64,000 bases of DNA from Pterois miles (Eukaryota > Chordata > Actinopteri > Perciformes > Scorpaenidae), in the NCBI GenBank assembly GCA_947000775.1, contig CAMQGK010000115.1, forward strand, positions 480,501 to 544,500, given 5' to 3'. Below the pieces are notes generated by a model. That model was not told the DNA's origin. It searched no databases and was given only the letters and a program-made list of their open reading frames with translations. A program made the translations under genes and the position numbers. Shown piece after piece: positions 1 through 11,654 of this stretch (the first letter of the stretch is position 1; every line of letters starts with the position of its first letter).

Positions 1-276
1 TCTTCTTCGTCCTGTGCTCCAATAACAGCTCATGACATGTTTTGGGCTTATGATGATTAATGAAATGCTCAGTTTTAGTTAGTTAGAAATAATAATTTAA
101 CCTGTAAAATCAGATGAAGTTAAGGATCACTCTTCAAGGCCACATCACCTTGTTCACTTTTGTTTTCTACAGCTGCTCCTCCCCAAATATTCCCCTTCAT
201 TTCGTCTGCCAATAAAATCAGACAATTATCATCAACAACTGACTCACCAGCCAGTGCACACAAGCAACTCATCAAA

Positions 277-372
277 CGTGGCGGCCCGGTCGGCGGTCCG
301 GACGGCGGCCCGGACGGCGGCCCGGTCAGTCGGCGGCCCGGACGGCGGCCCGGTCGTCGGCGGCCCGGATGG
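277..372. repeat. GC-rich minisatellite
   Basis: Imperfect tandem copies of a roughly 12-bp unit built from cggcggcccgga or cggcggcccggt. The array reads through without stops on both strands, which explains the Gly/Pro/Arg-rich open frames seen there. The unit is CpG-dense while the flanks are AT-rich. I see no gene. Confidence 0.85.
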
Positions 373-497
373 CGTCTGATACGACGCACCAGGCCTTCAG
401 CCACAGTAAACCTGTCTGCATCAGTATTAACACTCAGAGCAACAGATGTAGTATTAAGTGTGAGAATGTCTGCGCTGGGCTGGAGTGAGGGGAGGTT

Positions 498-560
498 GGA
501 TGGGTCAAAAAAACACAGGACTTTCACTCACGAGACCACAGTTCAAGAAGTACTGATATA
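498..560 (+). repeat. Dispersed repeat family C, fragment
   Basis: The text gggtcaaa...cacaggactttcac...gagaccacagttcaag matches the head of the family C copies at 6.66, 33.16 and 47.34 kb. Only the head is present. The family is one I associate with teleosts; its superfamily cannot be told from this window. Confidence 0.55.
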
Positions 561-767
561 TTTTACTGTAGTTTAGTTTAGTTAGTTTACTTATGTACTT
601 AATGTTTAATCATGTAGTCTTGTTGAATAAGTAAACCTATAAACTAAACTAAGCAAACCTACGTTGGAAGAGTATTTTGTAAAGACACTATACATACAAC
701 GAACGCAAGCTAACCCTGACACGTCCAAAACCGATGCTCGAGGGTCGCTGAGCAAGTGAGAAGGTGT

Positions 768-1430
768 TGAACCATAGACTGTATGTAAGAAGGGGATGTA
801 GTCTCCATGACGTAGCCCACTGATTTGTGGACTACCGTTTGGAAACCTCGAGTTCGACATTTTAGCCGCTGCCATCTCGGTTAATTACAACTGGAAGTGA
901 CGCGAGAGGTAAAACCGAACGTTGAATCAGACATTTATAAGCAACTGAAAAGGTTATGATTAACTCTGGTGAACTGAAAACACACAGTGAAAGGGTTAAA
1001 GTTGTAAGACAAAAACATGGACAACTCCCAGACCAGACAACGCCGTGGTAGCGACCTGTCAATCAGCAGGTAGCCCCGCCCTAAAGCCCCCCTGCTTTCT
1101 GGTCTATCTGACTCTAAATGGACCATAACTCACTAAATGAACATCCTGCTGTACTGAAGAAGACTGAAACTAGAGACTGAGACCAGAAACTGATGTTTAC
1201 AGTGTTTACTGAGGTAATCAATCAGAGAGGAGGATCATTTTCTAGAGACTTCTGTAGACCCAGAGGAGCCGCGAGCCTCGGTCCCGGGAGCCGGTCCCGG
1301 GAGCCTCGGTCCCGGGAGCCGATCCCGGGAGCCTCGGTCCCGGGAGCCGAGCCTGGGAACCGGTCCTGGGAACCGGACCCAGGCCTTTTGGCTGCCGGAG
1401 GCGGAAGTGCTCGGTGGTTTCTTTCTGGTT
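768..1430 (+). repeat. Dispersed repeat family A, copy 1
   Basis: It starts with accatagactgtatg, passes through a segment with gtttgtggacta and gacctgtcaatcag, and continues to tgtttactgaggtaatcaat and gacttctgtagacccagagg. The same order of blocks recurs at 11.1-11.65 kb (inverted), 49.2, 55.1 and 61.7 kb. No coding potential is conserved between copies. Class unknown; probably a non-autonomous DNA element. Confidence 0.75.
1267..1385. repeat. GC-rich minisatellite inside family A copy 1
   Basis: Tandem copies of units such as ggtcccgggagcc alternate with gagcctc. The array sits where other family A copies have the short text cagaggagtcgc or cagaggaggcgc, so it appears to be an expansion within the element. 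Open frames across it are a by-product of the repeat. Confidence 0.8.
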
Positions 1431-1519
1431 GCTCCGACTGCTGTTTCCTGCTTTGGGACTGTTGCATTGAGGCCAGGCTGTTTCAGTGTCCCTCCGACAC
1501 CTGGTGCAAGTTGATTTTA

Positions 1520-1890
1520 TGAAGTAAAACTTAAATATAGTCCAATTATACTTGTACTAATAATTATATTAATGTCAATATAGTAGTTGTATACATGTAA
1601 CTGTACTATTTCAATAGTTCTTGGGACTAAATTTGCCCACTTTTAGTTTATGCTTTTAATTATACTTCATATATAAGTGTAGTAAATGTTTTAGTTTATG
1701 AAAGTACTTTATTTGCTACTTTTCTTTAAGTTAACTTATAGTACTTATCCAAATATACCTCTACTTTACTCTATACTTTTATACTTTTCAGTATAAGCGA
1801 AGTATTCTTAAGTATAATTTTGTTAAGTTTAACTCTGATAAGTACATAAAAAGTAATCTTAATTTAAGTTTAAAAGAAGTATACTAATAT
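1520..1890 (+). repeat. Dispersed AT-rich repeat family B, copy 1
   Basis: It is rich in agtatact-like palindromes and ends with aaagaagtatactaatata. The copy at 54.02-54.65 kb ends its matching part with aaaagaagtatactacta and shares gttaagt...ctctgataagt...taaaaagtaa-like text in the same order. It looks like a non-autonomous DNA element; termini are not defined. Confidence 0.65.
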
Positions 1891-1899
1891 AATAGCTGC

Positions 1900-4735
1900 A
1901 TCAGCGTCTTTCTGTAAGGGCTTACCTACAGCGCGTGATGTGCACGTACGTAGCGGCGGCGCTGTCAATGCTGCCACTGCGTTTATCCTTCAGGCTTAAC
2001 AGCTGTGTTGAACGCATCTTCCTCCGCATAAAACAACAGCTTTACACATATAAATGTGAAATCCTGGAGTAAACTGTATATCTTCATATAAAATCATTCA
2101 GTCAGGCTCTTAACTGATGCTTCCCAGCAATGTCTGCGGTTGATCCTGGTTTTATGCAACACCATACAAACACTGTTTAAAATTCACGTCCAGAGAGCAC
2201 ATTATCATCCATCACTATGAACAGATCAGAGACTGCTGAATATGTTCCCTTTGCAGTTTATTGATGGCTGGTTTTTTTCATCTCTGCCTGCCTGAACAAG
2301 AGCTGCTAAAGGCTTGACTTTTTATTTGTGTGTTGGCCTTGATACCGTTAAAGAGAGTTTGATGAGCCTGCATGCGCTTTTTCAGCATCACTATTATTCA
2401 CAGCACTGCACTTACAGTCACTTGGATCAGGGAAGAACTGCTGCTGTCAGACCGAGCTGTCCAACCTAACCAACATGTTTTAATATAAAAATATGAATGT
2501 GACAACAAAGTTGTGTTTGTGTGGACGGTGATTGGCACAATGTGCAGAGTGATATGAACGCTAAAATGATTAAAAAAAGACTGCGATGAACTCTCCAGCT
2601 GAGGAAGCTGTCACGGCTGTGGAAGGTGTTTTTCTGCTTTAAAAAGTGATCAGTGACAAGGGGAAGAAAAGAGAACCCTGAACCTGAGAAAAGACAGGTA
2701 TTATCCTTAAGTGCTTTGCTCAAAGGCAGCTGGTTGTGACGAATGGGGAGTGTATGCATTATTCAGATAGTCCACCCAGCGTTCTCAGCATGTCCCACTG
2801 CAGTGGATCCGGTTCAGCCTGGTTCATCATCCAGCTGTGTTAAGAAAGCAACACGTCAAGCTTAAGTTTCAGTTTTATCGGACATTTTCATGTGCAGCCT
2901 AAAGTATTAAAGGAAACATTAAAAACAAACAAATAATTGGTACATAAATGATCCATCAAGTCATCACTGGAGCGTTTCAGACATTCAGCAAATCATGAAG
3001 GAGGCTTACGTAAGAACCAGATAGGGCTAGGTAACGTTGAAGGCTCTGTCCTTTCCACACTTCCCATTCGTTGTCTAGGTAACCAGCGGTGAAATGCATT
3101 CTGGTAATGCAGCGGTGCTATTGGAGAGATGCACGTCATGACGCCCGCACCTCATTATCATAAAGCTGAGCTCTAGGCTACTTTATGCAAATCAGGAGGG
3201 TCATATGCAACTCGCTGCCTCCGGAAACTCATGAGAAACTTTTAAACTAAGCATTGTGGATCCAAAATAAAGACAGTTTCAGCAACTGTGTGGCTTATTT
3301 CTCGCATAAAAATTTTCATAAACGCATTTCGGTGAACTGTTTTCATGAAATCCTGACGAGCCACCTAATTGTTTCCGGTTTGAAAGCAGGGAGCAGCAGC
3401 CCAGGAGGGAATGTGTTCGTCCAATCAGGTGCCTCGTGTCTGGTGGCTTCAAGCATCCAATCCTGAAAAGCGAGGCGATCCTTTGCGACAAAAAACACCC
3501 CTGTGGACACCGCCGTGGCTGTCAGCATCCTGTGGTTTTGGTCTCCTGGGTCGGAGTCGGTACAGTACTTGGTCTGGTTTTAACCCCGGTCACTCCACTC
3601 AGCCGCCAGGAAACGACGGGAAACCTCCGCTGGTCTGCAAAACGGGCTTCCGTGGAGTTTAAGTTGGCGTTGGTGGGCGTAGCAGACCAACCCAACATTA
3701 GCTATCGCTGCACACTGTTCGCTCTGTAAGCGGAGACGAAGAGAGTAAAGGCTCTCAGGCATGTGTGATATCAAATCATATATATGAAAACTCAACCCAG
3801 AGTCTTCACATTGAAATCAATCTACAGGCTGATGGAAGAAACGCAGAGTCAGGAAAGGCCTAATTTTTAAGGTGGTTTAACAAAAACAATGATAACAAAT
3901 TTAATTTATATAACACAAGTTAAAATACAGCGACATCTTTCACATAAAGGAGAAAACAATTATAGTATAATATGAAAACTAAACAATATACAGAAAAGAA
4001 CCATGTGATTACAGCTTTAAACGGCATATAAATGCAAACATTTAGAAACCCACGTTTAAAGGAAAACCACATATGGGCCAGAACCCTTTTCCCCTGGACA
4101 CGACCTAATCAGATCATTAATAATTATTTTATTACTGCTGAACTGTATTACTGAGGAGGAGTGAATAACAAAACAATGCATGGCTGTGTCCACAGAGGGA
4201 GAGAGAGGAAAATAATAAAACATAAATAATAAAACAGTAAACATATCAAGATTCATATTCCACAATATTGATAATGAATTTGTTTTGAAAATAAAAGAGT
4301 ATTAATTTTCATTATTCAGTATTTCTGTAAACATGCTCTTTATCCTCAAGGACTTGTGCTTACTATGACAAAGATATTTTATATTCATTTATTTTAAAAC
4401 GTGTTATTTCCATAATTTACTCCTACAAAATAAAACACATTTCCCTTCCCTCACCACCGCGGAGCGTTATGATGGAGGAAGTTTAGTAATTCAGTAATAA
4501 TGTGCTGATTTCTGTTTTCCTCCTTCTGTACTACACAATATGTCAGTGACAAACAGAGGAAGAGGAATCAAAACAGCAGGCATTCATTATGGATATATAT
4601 TCATTCTTTCTGCTCTCAGGAGCAAATCGTCTTTGTGTCGTCACCATACGCTGAAATCAGCCTCATGAGCAGCAGCAGCGAATCTCTCTGAGAAACACCA
4701 GCTCGATAATTAACAATTAACTACTGGAGCGATTA
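1900..4735. other. No gene seen
   Basis: Mostly single-copy within this window. The part from about 3,020 to 3,760 has the look of an old interspersed repeat, with CpG-rich patches and several short overlapping open frames on both strands, but there is no second copy here to prove it. No splice-flanked coding block was recognised. Confidence 0.4.
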
Positions 4736-4738
4736 CAG

Positions 4739-4764
4739 ATGGAGGCGCCTACTGCCGCCTCCAT
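4739..4764. repeat. Short perfect inverted repeat
   Basis: Arms atggaggcg and cgcctccat are exact complements around the loop cctactgc, about 20 bp left of the TG array. It could form a small hairpin. No function is evident. Confidence 0.6.
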
Positions 4765-4782
4765 GTCTATATCGGTGCATAC

Positions 4783-4783
<1 letters not shown>

Positions 4784-4827
<44 letters not shown>
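4784..4827. repeat. (TG)n microsatellite
   Basis: Uninterrupted TG array of about 44 bp. Confidence 0.95.
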
Positions 4828-4828
<1 letters not shown>

Positions 4829-5339
4829 GGAGACTTTTTTTTTTCTCTTTTATTGCGTTTTTGCATCTGTTTAACTTGATCTATTTTAAACGATTTTTTA
4901 AGATACTTAAGAGCATTTTGCTTTAACAAGAGGCTCATTCGAGATGAACTGCACCTGGCTGAAAGTAGACGAGATCAGGCGGCAGCAGCGGGCGGACACA
5001 AAAAGCTGAACAATTTACAGGAAGTCACAGGAAAAGTGATGTGAGTACTACACGCCTGCACGACGATGCTGTGTTTTGTGGTGACGGTTGTGTAGTGATG
5101 GAAGTCTAAATGCAGAGCTAGTTACATATATATAAAGTGAGAGAGACCACTGGAGGTTTATGGTACGGTGACGGACGGGTGCAGCAAACACACGACCTTC
5201 AAGAGGAGACTCGTGTTTGAGACCAATGTTTTGTTGGTTGTTCGTTTGTCTTTCCATACTCCGGATATTAGATTGTTTATGTACGTATTTTACTTAGTTG
5301 TCATCTCATCTCTCATTGTCAACCACCTATCCAGGGTCG

Positions 5340-5425
5340 GGTCGCGGTGCCAACAGCGTTTTCCCTTAACCTAACTAAGTGGATTTCTTGCCTGAACCTA
5401 AATCAGTGGCTTTGTTGCCCCCTGC
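5340..5425 (+). repeat. Dispersed repeat family C, fragment
   Basis: It carries the family hallmark cctaactaagtgg followed by ttgcctgaacctaa, as at 6.8, 33.2, 42.9 and 47.5 kb. Confidence 0.6.
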
Positions 5426-5893
5426 TTGTACTGTATGTTAATACGGGTGTGTAATATCCACGCCACTGAGGTAAACGTGACACTGACACACTGTCCTCTG
5501 GTGGACAGACGGGTCTATTACATGCTTTGGCCTTGTGGTAAGAAATGCTGGAATCAGCAGTCAGCAGGCGGAGTTGACATCCAGAATCTGCCAGAAACTG
5601 TCTTTGCTTCATTAAATATGAAAATTCTGTGCAGCAAAGGCAAATCTCCATCTGTCTGCATATGGTTTACCATCAGCTCTCGAACCAGGTACTCAAATCA
5701 AAATGATGATCGAGATGGAATTAGAGATGCCTGCTGTTATCACAGAGAAGCACTTTCAATAATGGTCTTCTTAAATTAACAAGAAACCCTCTGCAGACAT
5801 CACCAGCAATAAACAAAAACATTAAAAAATACTTAAATAATTTGAAGGCATTATGTGACAGGAGAGAGAGGCTTGCATTTCAAAGCACTTCCT

Positions 5894-5908
5894 CACACAC
5901 ACACACAC

Positions 5909-5951
<43 letters not shown>
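5894..5951. repeat. (AC)n microsatellite
   Basis: AC array of about 58 bp with a single G interruption. Confidence 0.95.
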
Positions 5952-5952
<1 letters not shown>

Positions 5953-5990
5953 CTATATTTAAATGGTCTTCCAACACACATTTCAAAGTG

Positions 5991-6036
5991 CTAACGAGCC
6001 TGAAAACAGCACACTTTACCTTTAATGAGAAAGCTA
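5991..6036 (+). other. Duplicated non-coding block, copy 1
   Basis: ctaacgagcctgaaaa, then ctttacctttaat and gaaagct, match 7,657-7,702 closely with no indel. A looser match upstream (atttcaaag then ttcctc) precedes both copies. It contains TAAT-type cores and is not part of any dispersed family recognised here. Candidate duplicated regulatory element; this is inference. Confidence 0.45.
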
Positions 6037-6659
6037 CGCGCCAAATTAAAAACTGCCTCAAAGATTAAAGATGTCTGCGTTTTAGCAGGAAGCCTGTTGA
6101 GTCTAATGATCAGAACTGTACAGTTTGAATTCAATAAGGATTCAAACTCTACTGTATGCCCTGTTCATCGCTCTGTCGTTAATGGTGTTGGCCTTCTACC
6201 TGCCACAGGACCCTACAGTAACCTTCTTTCATTGTTTCAACTATTATCACCACTGGCCCTTACTGTAAAGGTGAAAACACACCTGTTCTGGTCTTGAGAA
6301 AGACTCATTTTGACGTGCTAAATGAGATGAATGTTGTTCATCACTTCTGCACCAACTGAACATTAAGTGATGGCCTCAAAGTTTGAAAAGTAGGCTGAAC
6401 AGATGATTCTGCCTGATCTATGCTTCAACTATCCAAAGGAGTCAAGTAGCTTCATGGAGCTCATCGGGTTGTGCTGTTAAATCTCCATCGGTGAATGGGC
6501 TGGACCAGCTCTCACTCCCAGGGATTCCCAGTGTTGAACCCTGGGCTGCTCTGACGTTTGGTCACAACCGTTGGCATCCAGCACCGCCGCACAAGGCTGC
6601 CGCCATGACGCACCGGGAAAGTGATGTTGTGATGTAGTTTATAGAGTGAAAGAGAAACG

Positions 6660-6905
6660 CTGGATGGGTGGAAGGGGAGATGAATGAGTCAAACAAACGC
6701 AGGGTTTTCATCCAGGAGTCTGCAGTTCATTACGTTTCACTTTCACGTTACAATCAGATGTCTGTTCGTGTGTCACGGTTGTCAGTTTGCTCAGTAAGAA
6801 CGTGGTCATTTTAAGCCCAACCATGTTGTTTTTTTCCTAAACCTAACTAAGTGGTTCTGTTGCCTAATCTTAAATACGTGTTTTTGTTTCCTGCACATCA
6901 TCAAG
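6660..6905 (+). repeat. Dispersed repeat family C, long copy
   Basis: It shows gatgaatgagtcaaacaaac, cagggttttcatccaggag, ttttaagcccaaccatg and cctaaacctaactaagtgg in the order also found at 42.6-42.9 and 47.3-47.5 kb. The most complete plus-strand copy in the window. Class not known. Confidence 0.7.
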
Positions 6906-7656
6906 CATGTTCACTGCGACTCAAAAGTGACTCTGATAATGGACTGCCCACAGCCTGCTTCAAACTTCATCACCCTCTGCCTTTGTCTCCGTTTGAGTCC
7001 ATCACAGGTGAGCAGCAGGTGTAATTATGGCAGCCACCAGTCAGCCAATCACAGCTGGGCAGGGCGGGGCTCTCCAAGTCACAGGTGTAGCCCCTCTGGT
7101 CCGTGGCTGTTAATTAGAGAGAAATGAACATGCAAAACATGCAGGGAAAACCCACAAAGAACCTGGGTTCTTTCATTCATCACAAAGTGATGATACAGAA
7201 ATAATAACTTAAAGGATAAAACCATAAAATCACACAATTCAGATGATTTTCCACAGTAAAGCACTTTTTTAGGGAACAAATGATGCTGTAGATATTTTAG
7301 AGTGTGTGGTATGAAATTAAAGAGGCTAACAAATGATCCAATAATTGAATGTCATGTTGAATCTCTTGCACACACATCCATATGGAACATTATCGTCTGC
7401 CGTTTAACTATTTAAAAATCAACAAGCCTCGAATCAAACTGATTCATGACAGCGTAAAAGACACCTGCATGCTGCAGCGACAGACAGCGCTTTCAATTAT
7501 AATCCTCCTCTGAAAGTGCACACATCATCGTCCCGCTGGGAAACAGAAATAGTTTAGAGATGGGACAGAAAAGGAGGGAGAGAAGAAGATCTGCTATTTC
7601 AAAGGGATTCCTCTCTTTCTCTGCTCTCTCTCTCCGGTGACACAAACTTTCCAGGA

Positions 7657-7702
7657 CTAATGAGCCTGAAAATGCCGAGCTTTACCTTTAATTGGAAAGC
7701 TG
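7657..7702 (+). other. Duplicated non-coding block, copy 2
   Basis: ctaatgagcctgaaaa, ctttacctttaattggaaagc pairs with 5,991-6,036. The TAATGAG and TTTAATTGG stretches resemble homeodomain-type sites, but that is only a resemblance. Confidence 0.45.
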
Positions 7703-7709
7703 CAGCTTC

Positions 7710-8235
7710 TTTAGACCATCTGAGAGAGAACGAGTTTTTTAATCATTAGCCATCAAGTCAGCGTTCACTGCAGATGAAGAAAAATGTAAACATTTCATTT
7801 GAAAATCTCCAGCAGAACTAAACTGGTAACCAACGGCATCTTCTCATGCAAAGTGATGTGAGGCTTGTTATCAATTTAAAAATAGCAGCCATCTCCCAAC
7901 TAAATAATTGGATAAGATCAAGCCCTCTTTCTTTTTGAATATGCAGCATTTTATATGTTTTTGGCACCACAAGTTTTCTATGCTGATACATCAACTTTTA
8001 TTTTGTATTTTCATTTCAAATTTCTCCACCTTATTAGTTCAGAGATGCAGACTGTTACCTGCTCACAGCTCCTTTGAGCTCTGCAGTGGACATCACAGAT
8101 AAGGCTGTACAGCTTCTGCATTAAATGAAAATCATGCATCTATAAAGGTTTATTTCCCTCTTTGTGTCACACATTTGATTTTGTAATTGAATATGATTTA
8201 TATACAGAGTTCAAGGCAAAGAAAAGCACAGTAAT
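7710..8235. other. No gene seen
   Basis: AT-rich sequence without a recognised repeat, RNA gene or exon. Confidence 0.4.
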
Positions 8236-8239
8236 GATC

Positions 8240-8700
8240 ACATTAACAGTGTTAACATGCTGATGTTCAGTGTGCTAGCATTTAGTCTTCTAGCTGTGAA
8301 GAATACCGCTGATAAGCAACGGTGATATTAACGTGACTGTCTGAGTCCAGAAGCCACAGAGACTAACAGGTTAGCCAGCTAGCTAGAGGGGAACATGATG
8401 CAGGAAATAAAAAGACATAATGACGGAGGAGAAAGATGAGGCTGAGAATATCAACACTTTCCTCAGACATCTGACATCATGAATAATACATCGAGCGTCA
8501 TAGTTTGAAGCGTAGGACATCGGTATTTGACCTGCTGTTGTATCTAGATAAACAGTCAGCGGATCAGCTCATCAGGATTCAACCTCTGGGGACCAAGGGT
8601 GTCTGTGCAAGTATCACTGCAATCCATCCTGTAGTGGCTGATATATATTTTAGTTTGGCACAAAAAAGTGGACCGACCGACCGACCGACACTGAGCCACG
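8240..8700 (+). repeat. Dispersed repeat family G
   Basis: taacatgctgatgttcagtg, then cagtcagcggatcagctcat...gattcaacctctggggacca and caatccatcctgtag form the pattern of a repeat I recognise from teleost genomes, in which short segments recur in a ladder. Only one copy lies in this window, so the call rests on recognition. It ends in a short (GACC)n run at 8,671-8,690. Confidence 0.55.
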
Positions 8701-9039
8701 TCCAGCGGCACCCTGAACCCGAACCCAGGCCTGATGTGGGTTTACTGAGAGTACTGTCACAATTACCTGCCAATACGTCCCCCGGCTGCACGCCAGGAAG
8801 CTTTACTCTGCCAATAACTCACTTTACTGTGTGACTAACCTGATTTCAGCTGAGAGCCCATACTGGAAGACAGGAGTTTTACTGTTTGGCTCTCAGGGCC
8901 AGGTCCTCTCGGTGCCTCGTCATCATTCATAATAGGACCATCGAATGTAATTTGGGAAAGTGATTGGTTAGCCAAGCGAGAGAGAGAGAAAGAAGAAAGG
9001 GAGGAAGAACAAGTGAGAAAGAAAGAGCAGGGCAGAGCC

Positions 9040-9179
9040 AATGGTGGCGACCCTCAGTCCTCGCGCTCCTGTCCCCCCGTTATGTGTCACTGTTTTGTTA
9101 TGTTCTTGGACGGGATGTAACTGAAAGATAATTTCCCTTCGGGGATTAATAAAGTTCATCTTATCTTATCTTATCTTAA
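9040..9179 (+). mobile_element. LINE-type 3' end with (TTATC)n tail
   Basis: The last part reads aatttcccttcggggatta, then ATAAAGTTCATC and four TTATC units. Stops with the AATAAAG-like signal and pentamer tail recur at 10.99, 18.46, 27.28, 31.25 and 32.42 kb. I take it as a 5'-truncated LINE (L2/CR1-like) end. The 5' limit is not defined. It lies tail-to-tail with the SINE at 9.2 kb. Confidence 0.65.
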
Positions 9180-9195
9180 TGCAACGACATGTTGA

Positions 9196-9452
9196 AAGAA
9201 AGAAGAAAGAAAGAAAAAGATATTCCTTTATTAGTCCCACAGTGGGGAAATTCAGTTTTACACTCTTTTTTTCACACAGTAAATATATTTAAATGGGGGG
9301 AGTTCGGGGGGGGGGGGTTGCTCCTGACAAGGGCCCAGAGGAGGGGGGGGTTTGGGGCCTTTCTCGGGGGGCCCCGGGGGGGGCCCAAGGGGGAAATGGG
9401 GCCCCCTCCAAAAAAAATTGGGTTTGGTTCCAGGGGGGGTTGAACCCGAAGA
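9196..9452 (-). mobile_element. tRNA-derived SINE, degraded or mis-called copy
   Basis: The left end (cctttattagtcccacagtg, ggggaaattc) matches the SINEs at 21.6, 25.6 and 62.2 kb. From about 9,296 the sequence still follows their layout (ttgctcctgacaag, gcccag) but many non-G positions are replaced by G, giving runs such as cggggggccccgggg where others have caggggcacctcggc. The tRNA head is recognisable only as ttccaggggggg...ttgaacccg. It looks like poor base calling rather than biology. The tail is (GAAA)n. Confidence 0.7.
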
Positions 9453-9454
9453 GA

Positions 9455-9795
9455 TGGCCTCTGTGCTCATGCCGGTCCATAATTTGATATACCATCCACC
9501 GTGAGGTAGGACGCCCAGCAGACACATGAAGCTGTCTGTATACTGAACAGCACATACTGTAAAGGGCTGGTGTGGAGTTCAGATAAATCCTGAGGAAAGG
9601 TCACTGGTGCATCATCGACAACATTTAAAACAGGAAATGACCTGCCTGCAGCAATGCACAGAGCAGCTTGTACTGTCCACCGGTCCTGAGCAGAGGTCTA
9701 ACAGAACAACTGAAGACACCTGTGCAGGTGTGCACAGACTTCTTTAATAGCTATAAGGATGAAAACATAAAGGTGGTGGGTCACCATAGTCACAA
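9455..9795. other. No gene seen
   Basis: Unique sequence with no recognised element. Confidence 0.4.
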
Positions 9796-9811
9796 GAATT
9801 TACCATGATGC

Positions 9812-10181
9812 GGGTTGCACAGTGGTGCAGTGGTTAGCGCTGTCGCCTCACAGCAAGAGGGTCGCAGGTTCGATTCCGGCTTGGGACTCTTCTGTGTGGA
9901 GTTTGCATGTTCTCCCTGTGTAAGCGTGGGTTTTCTCCGGATACTCCGGCTTCCTCCCACAGTCCAAAGACATGCTGTTTAGGTTAATTGATGACTCTAA
10001 ATGTCCCGTAGGTGTGGATGTGAGTGTGAATAGTTGTCTGTCTCTATGTTGTCTGTCTCTATGTGTCCTGTGATGGGCTGGAGACCTGTCCAGGTGAACC
10101 CCGCCTTTGCCCAATGCCAGCTGGGATCGGCTCCAGCCCCCCGCGACCCCTAACGGGATAAGCGGTTGACAATGAATGAAT
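9812..10181 (+). mobile_element. tRNA-derived SINE, complete with target duplication
   Basis: A pol III A box (tggtgcagtgg, 9,823-9,833) and B box (ggttcgattcc, 9,867-9,877) head the element. The body has tggagtttgcatgttctccc and cttcctcccacagtccaaag, and the tail is (GAAT)n. The 16-bp gaatttaccatgatgc flanks it on both sides (9,796-9,811 and 10,182-10,197), a perfect target-site duplication, so both ends are known. The body family is familiar from many teleosts. The B box is intact, so it could still be transcribed. Confidence 0.9.
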
Positions 10182-10199
10182 GAATTTACCATGATGCAT

Positions 10200-10985
10200 G
10201 GCCCCAGGACGGGGCTCATGGGGGCTCATCCCACTGGGTCAGAGACTGAACATTTTAAAGAGCAGCTTCTCTGGCGTTAATATAGGATCAATACTATTAG
10301 TGTTCTCGCCCAGTGTTTTCACCACCTTTAATTAGTAGTTTTAGCAGAGGAAAAAGAGCCCCTGACGTAACCCTGGTAGTCATTTCCAACATGAGGGAGG
10401 ATTTGTGAGGTGGGAGGTCTGGGGGTCCTCCTCCAGAGAAAATAGTCTCCTGCGTTCTGGTGACTTTTAAAGCAGGAGAATAACTAAATATTAAGTACAC
10501 TGCAACAGCATTTTTTGTGAGACAGGCCTGCTTTTAATTCTCAGGAAAGGAAGGTGAATAATTTGCCCCTCTGGCATGTGTGAATCTCTGGTATAAGGTG
10601 GGCTAATATTCATCTGTTTTCATTCATTCATGCTTAAGTATTTCTTTCTCTTAGTTCTCTCCATTTCTCTCTCCTTCTCTCACTGAAGGTCAGACACACT
10701 GTGACGACGGCGCCGCTGTGCTTTGACACGATAACGCCTTATTTCCAGCGCTTTACTCCATTTACTCCATACTCTGCTGTGAGGCTGTGATTTAGCTCTA
10801 CTGTCGTCCAGCAGCAAACGGTGGGGCTTCTACATGCTGTACAGGGCCAGAAACATGTCCAGACATTAAAAAAGGAAAAAAGGTGTGCAAAAATTATAAA
10901 TCAGAGGTCTGGCAAGTATGTTGGTAGCACAATAACTTTGACACTATTTGTCACTATTGTTTACTTTTACTCCAAATAGGACACC
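10200..10985. other. No gene seen
   Basis: Unique sequence with a few pyrimidine-rich tracts; no exon or repeat recognised. Confidence 0.4.
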
Positions 10986-10987
10986 AA

Positions 10988-11050
10988 GTCCATTTCCCGA
11001 ATTTCCCTCCGGGATTAATAAAGGTTCATCTTATCTTATCTTATCTCATC
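10988..11050 (+). mobile_element. LINE-type 3' tail, (TTATC)n
   Basis: cccgaatttccctccgggat, then TAATAAAGG and TTATC units: the same terminal sequence as at 27.28 and 32.42 kb. Severely 5'-truncated. Confidence 0.7.
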
Positions 11051-11086
11051 TTTCTCAGGGTGCTCAGGTGGCAAAGAGCTGTTAAC

Positions 11087-11650
11087 CTTCATCCTGCCTC
11101 CAGCCAGCAGGGGGCGACTCCTCTGGTCCTACAGAAGTCTCTAGAAAATGATTGATTACCTCAGTAAACACTGGAAACATCAGTTTCTGGTCTCAGTCTC
11201 GAGTTTCAGTCTTCTTCAGTACAGCAGGATGATCATTTAGTGAGTTATGGTCCATTTAGAGTCAGATAGACCAGAAAGCAGGGGGGCTTTAGGGCGGGGC
11301 TACCTGCTGATTGACAGGTTGTTACCAGGACGTTCTGGTGTCTGTCTGTGTTTTGTCTGTGTCACAGTGTGATTTCAGTTCATCAGAGTTAATTCGAACC
11401 TTTTTGGTTAAAAGTGTGCGGTGCTACTTAATCTCCACCATTTTGTGTCACTTCTGGTCGTAAAAAATATGACGGCGTTGGCCAAAAGCCAGGAAGGCGA
11501 AGCCGAGGCTTCAGACTCACAGTCCACAAAGCACCAGGGGACGTCACTACTGATATACTGTCTATGAGTGTGCTGTAGGAACACACTCTTCCCTGAAGCG
11601 CTGCCCGGTGTGTGGCTGCTTGTAATCGCTGTCACAAGGGCCTTGAACAC
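11087..11650 (-). repeat. Dispersed repeat family A, copy 2 (inverted)
   Basis: The reverse complement of copy 1: cagaagtctctagaaaatga, attgattacctcagtaaac and ctgctgattgacaggt occur in reversed order, ending near the inverted start at about 11,560. Unlike copies 1 and 4 it has the short gggggcgactcctctgg segment instead of a minisatellite. Confidence 0.75.
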
Positions 11651-11654
11651 TGCT

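Noticed and set aside
9848..10219. A 123-codon minus-strand frame
   Set aside because: It is the antisense of a tRNA-derived SINE.
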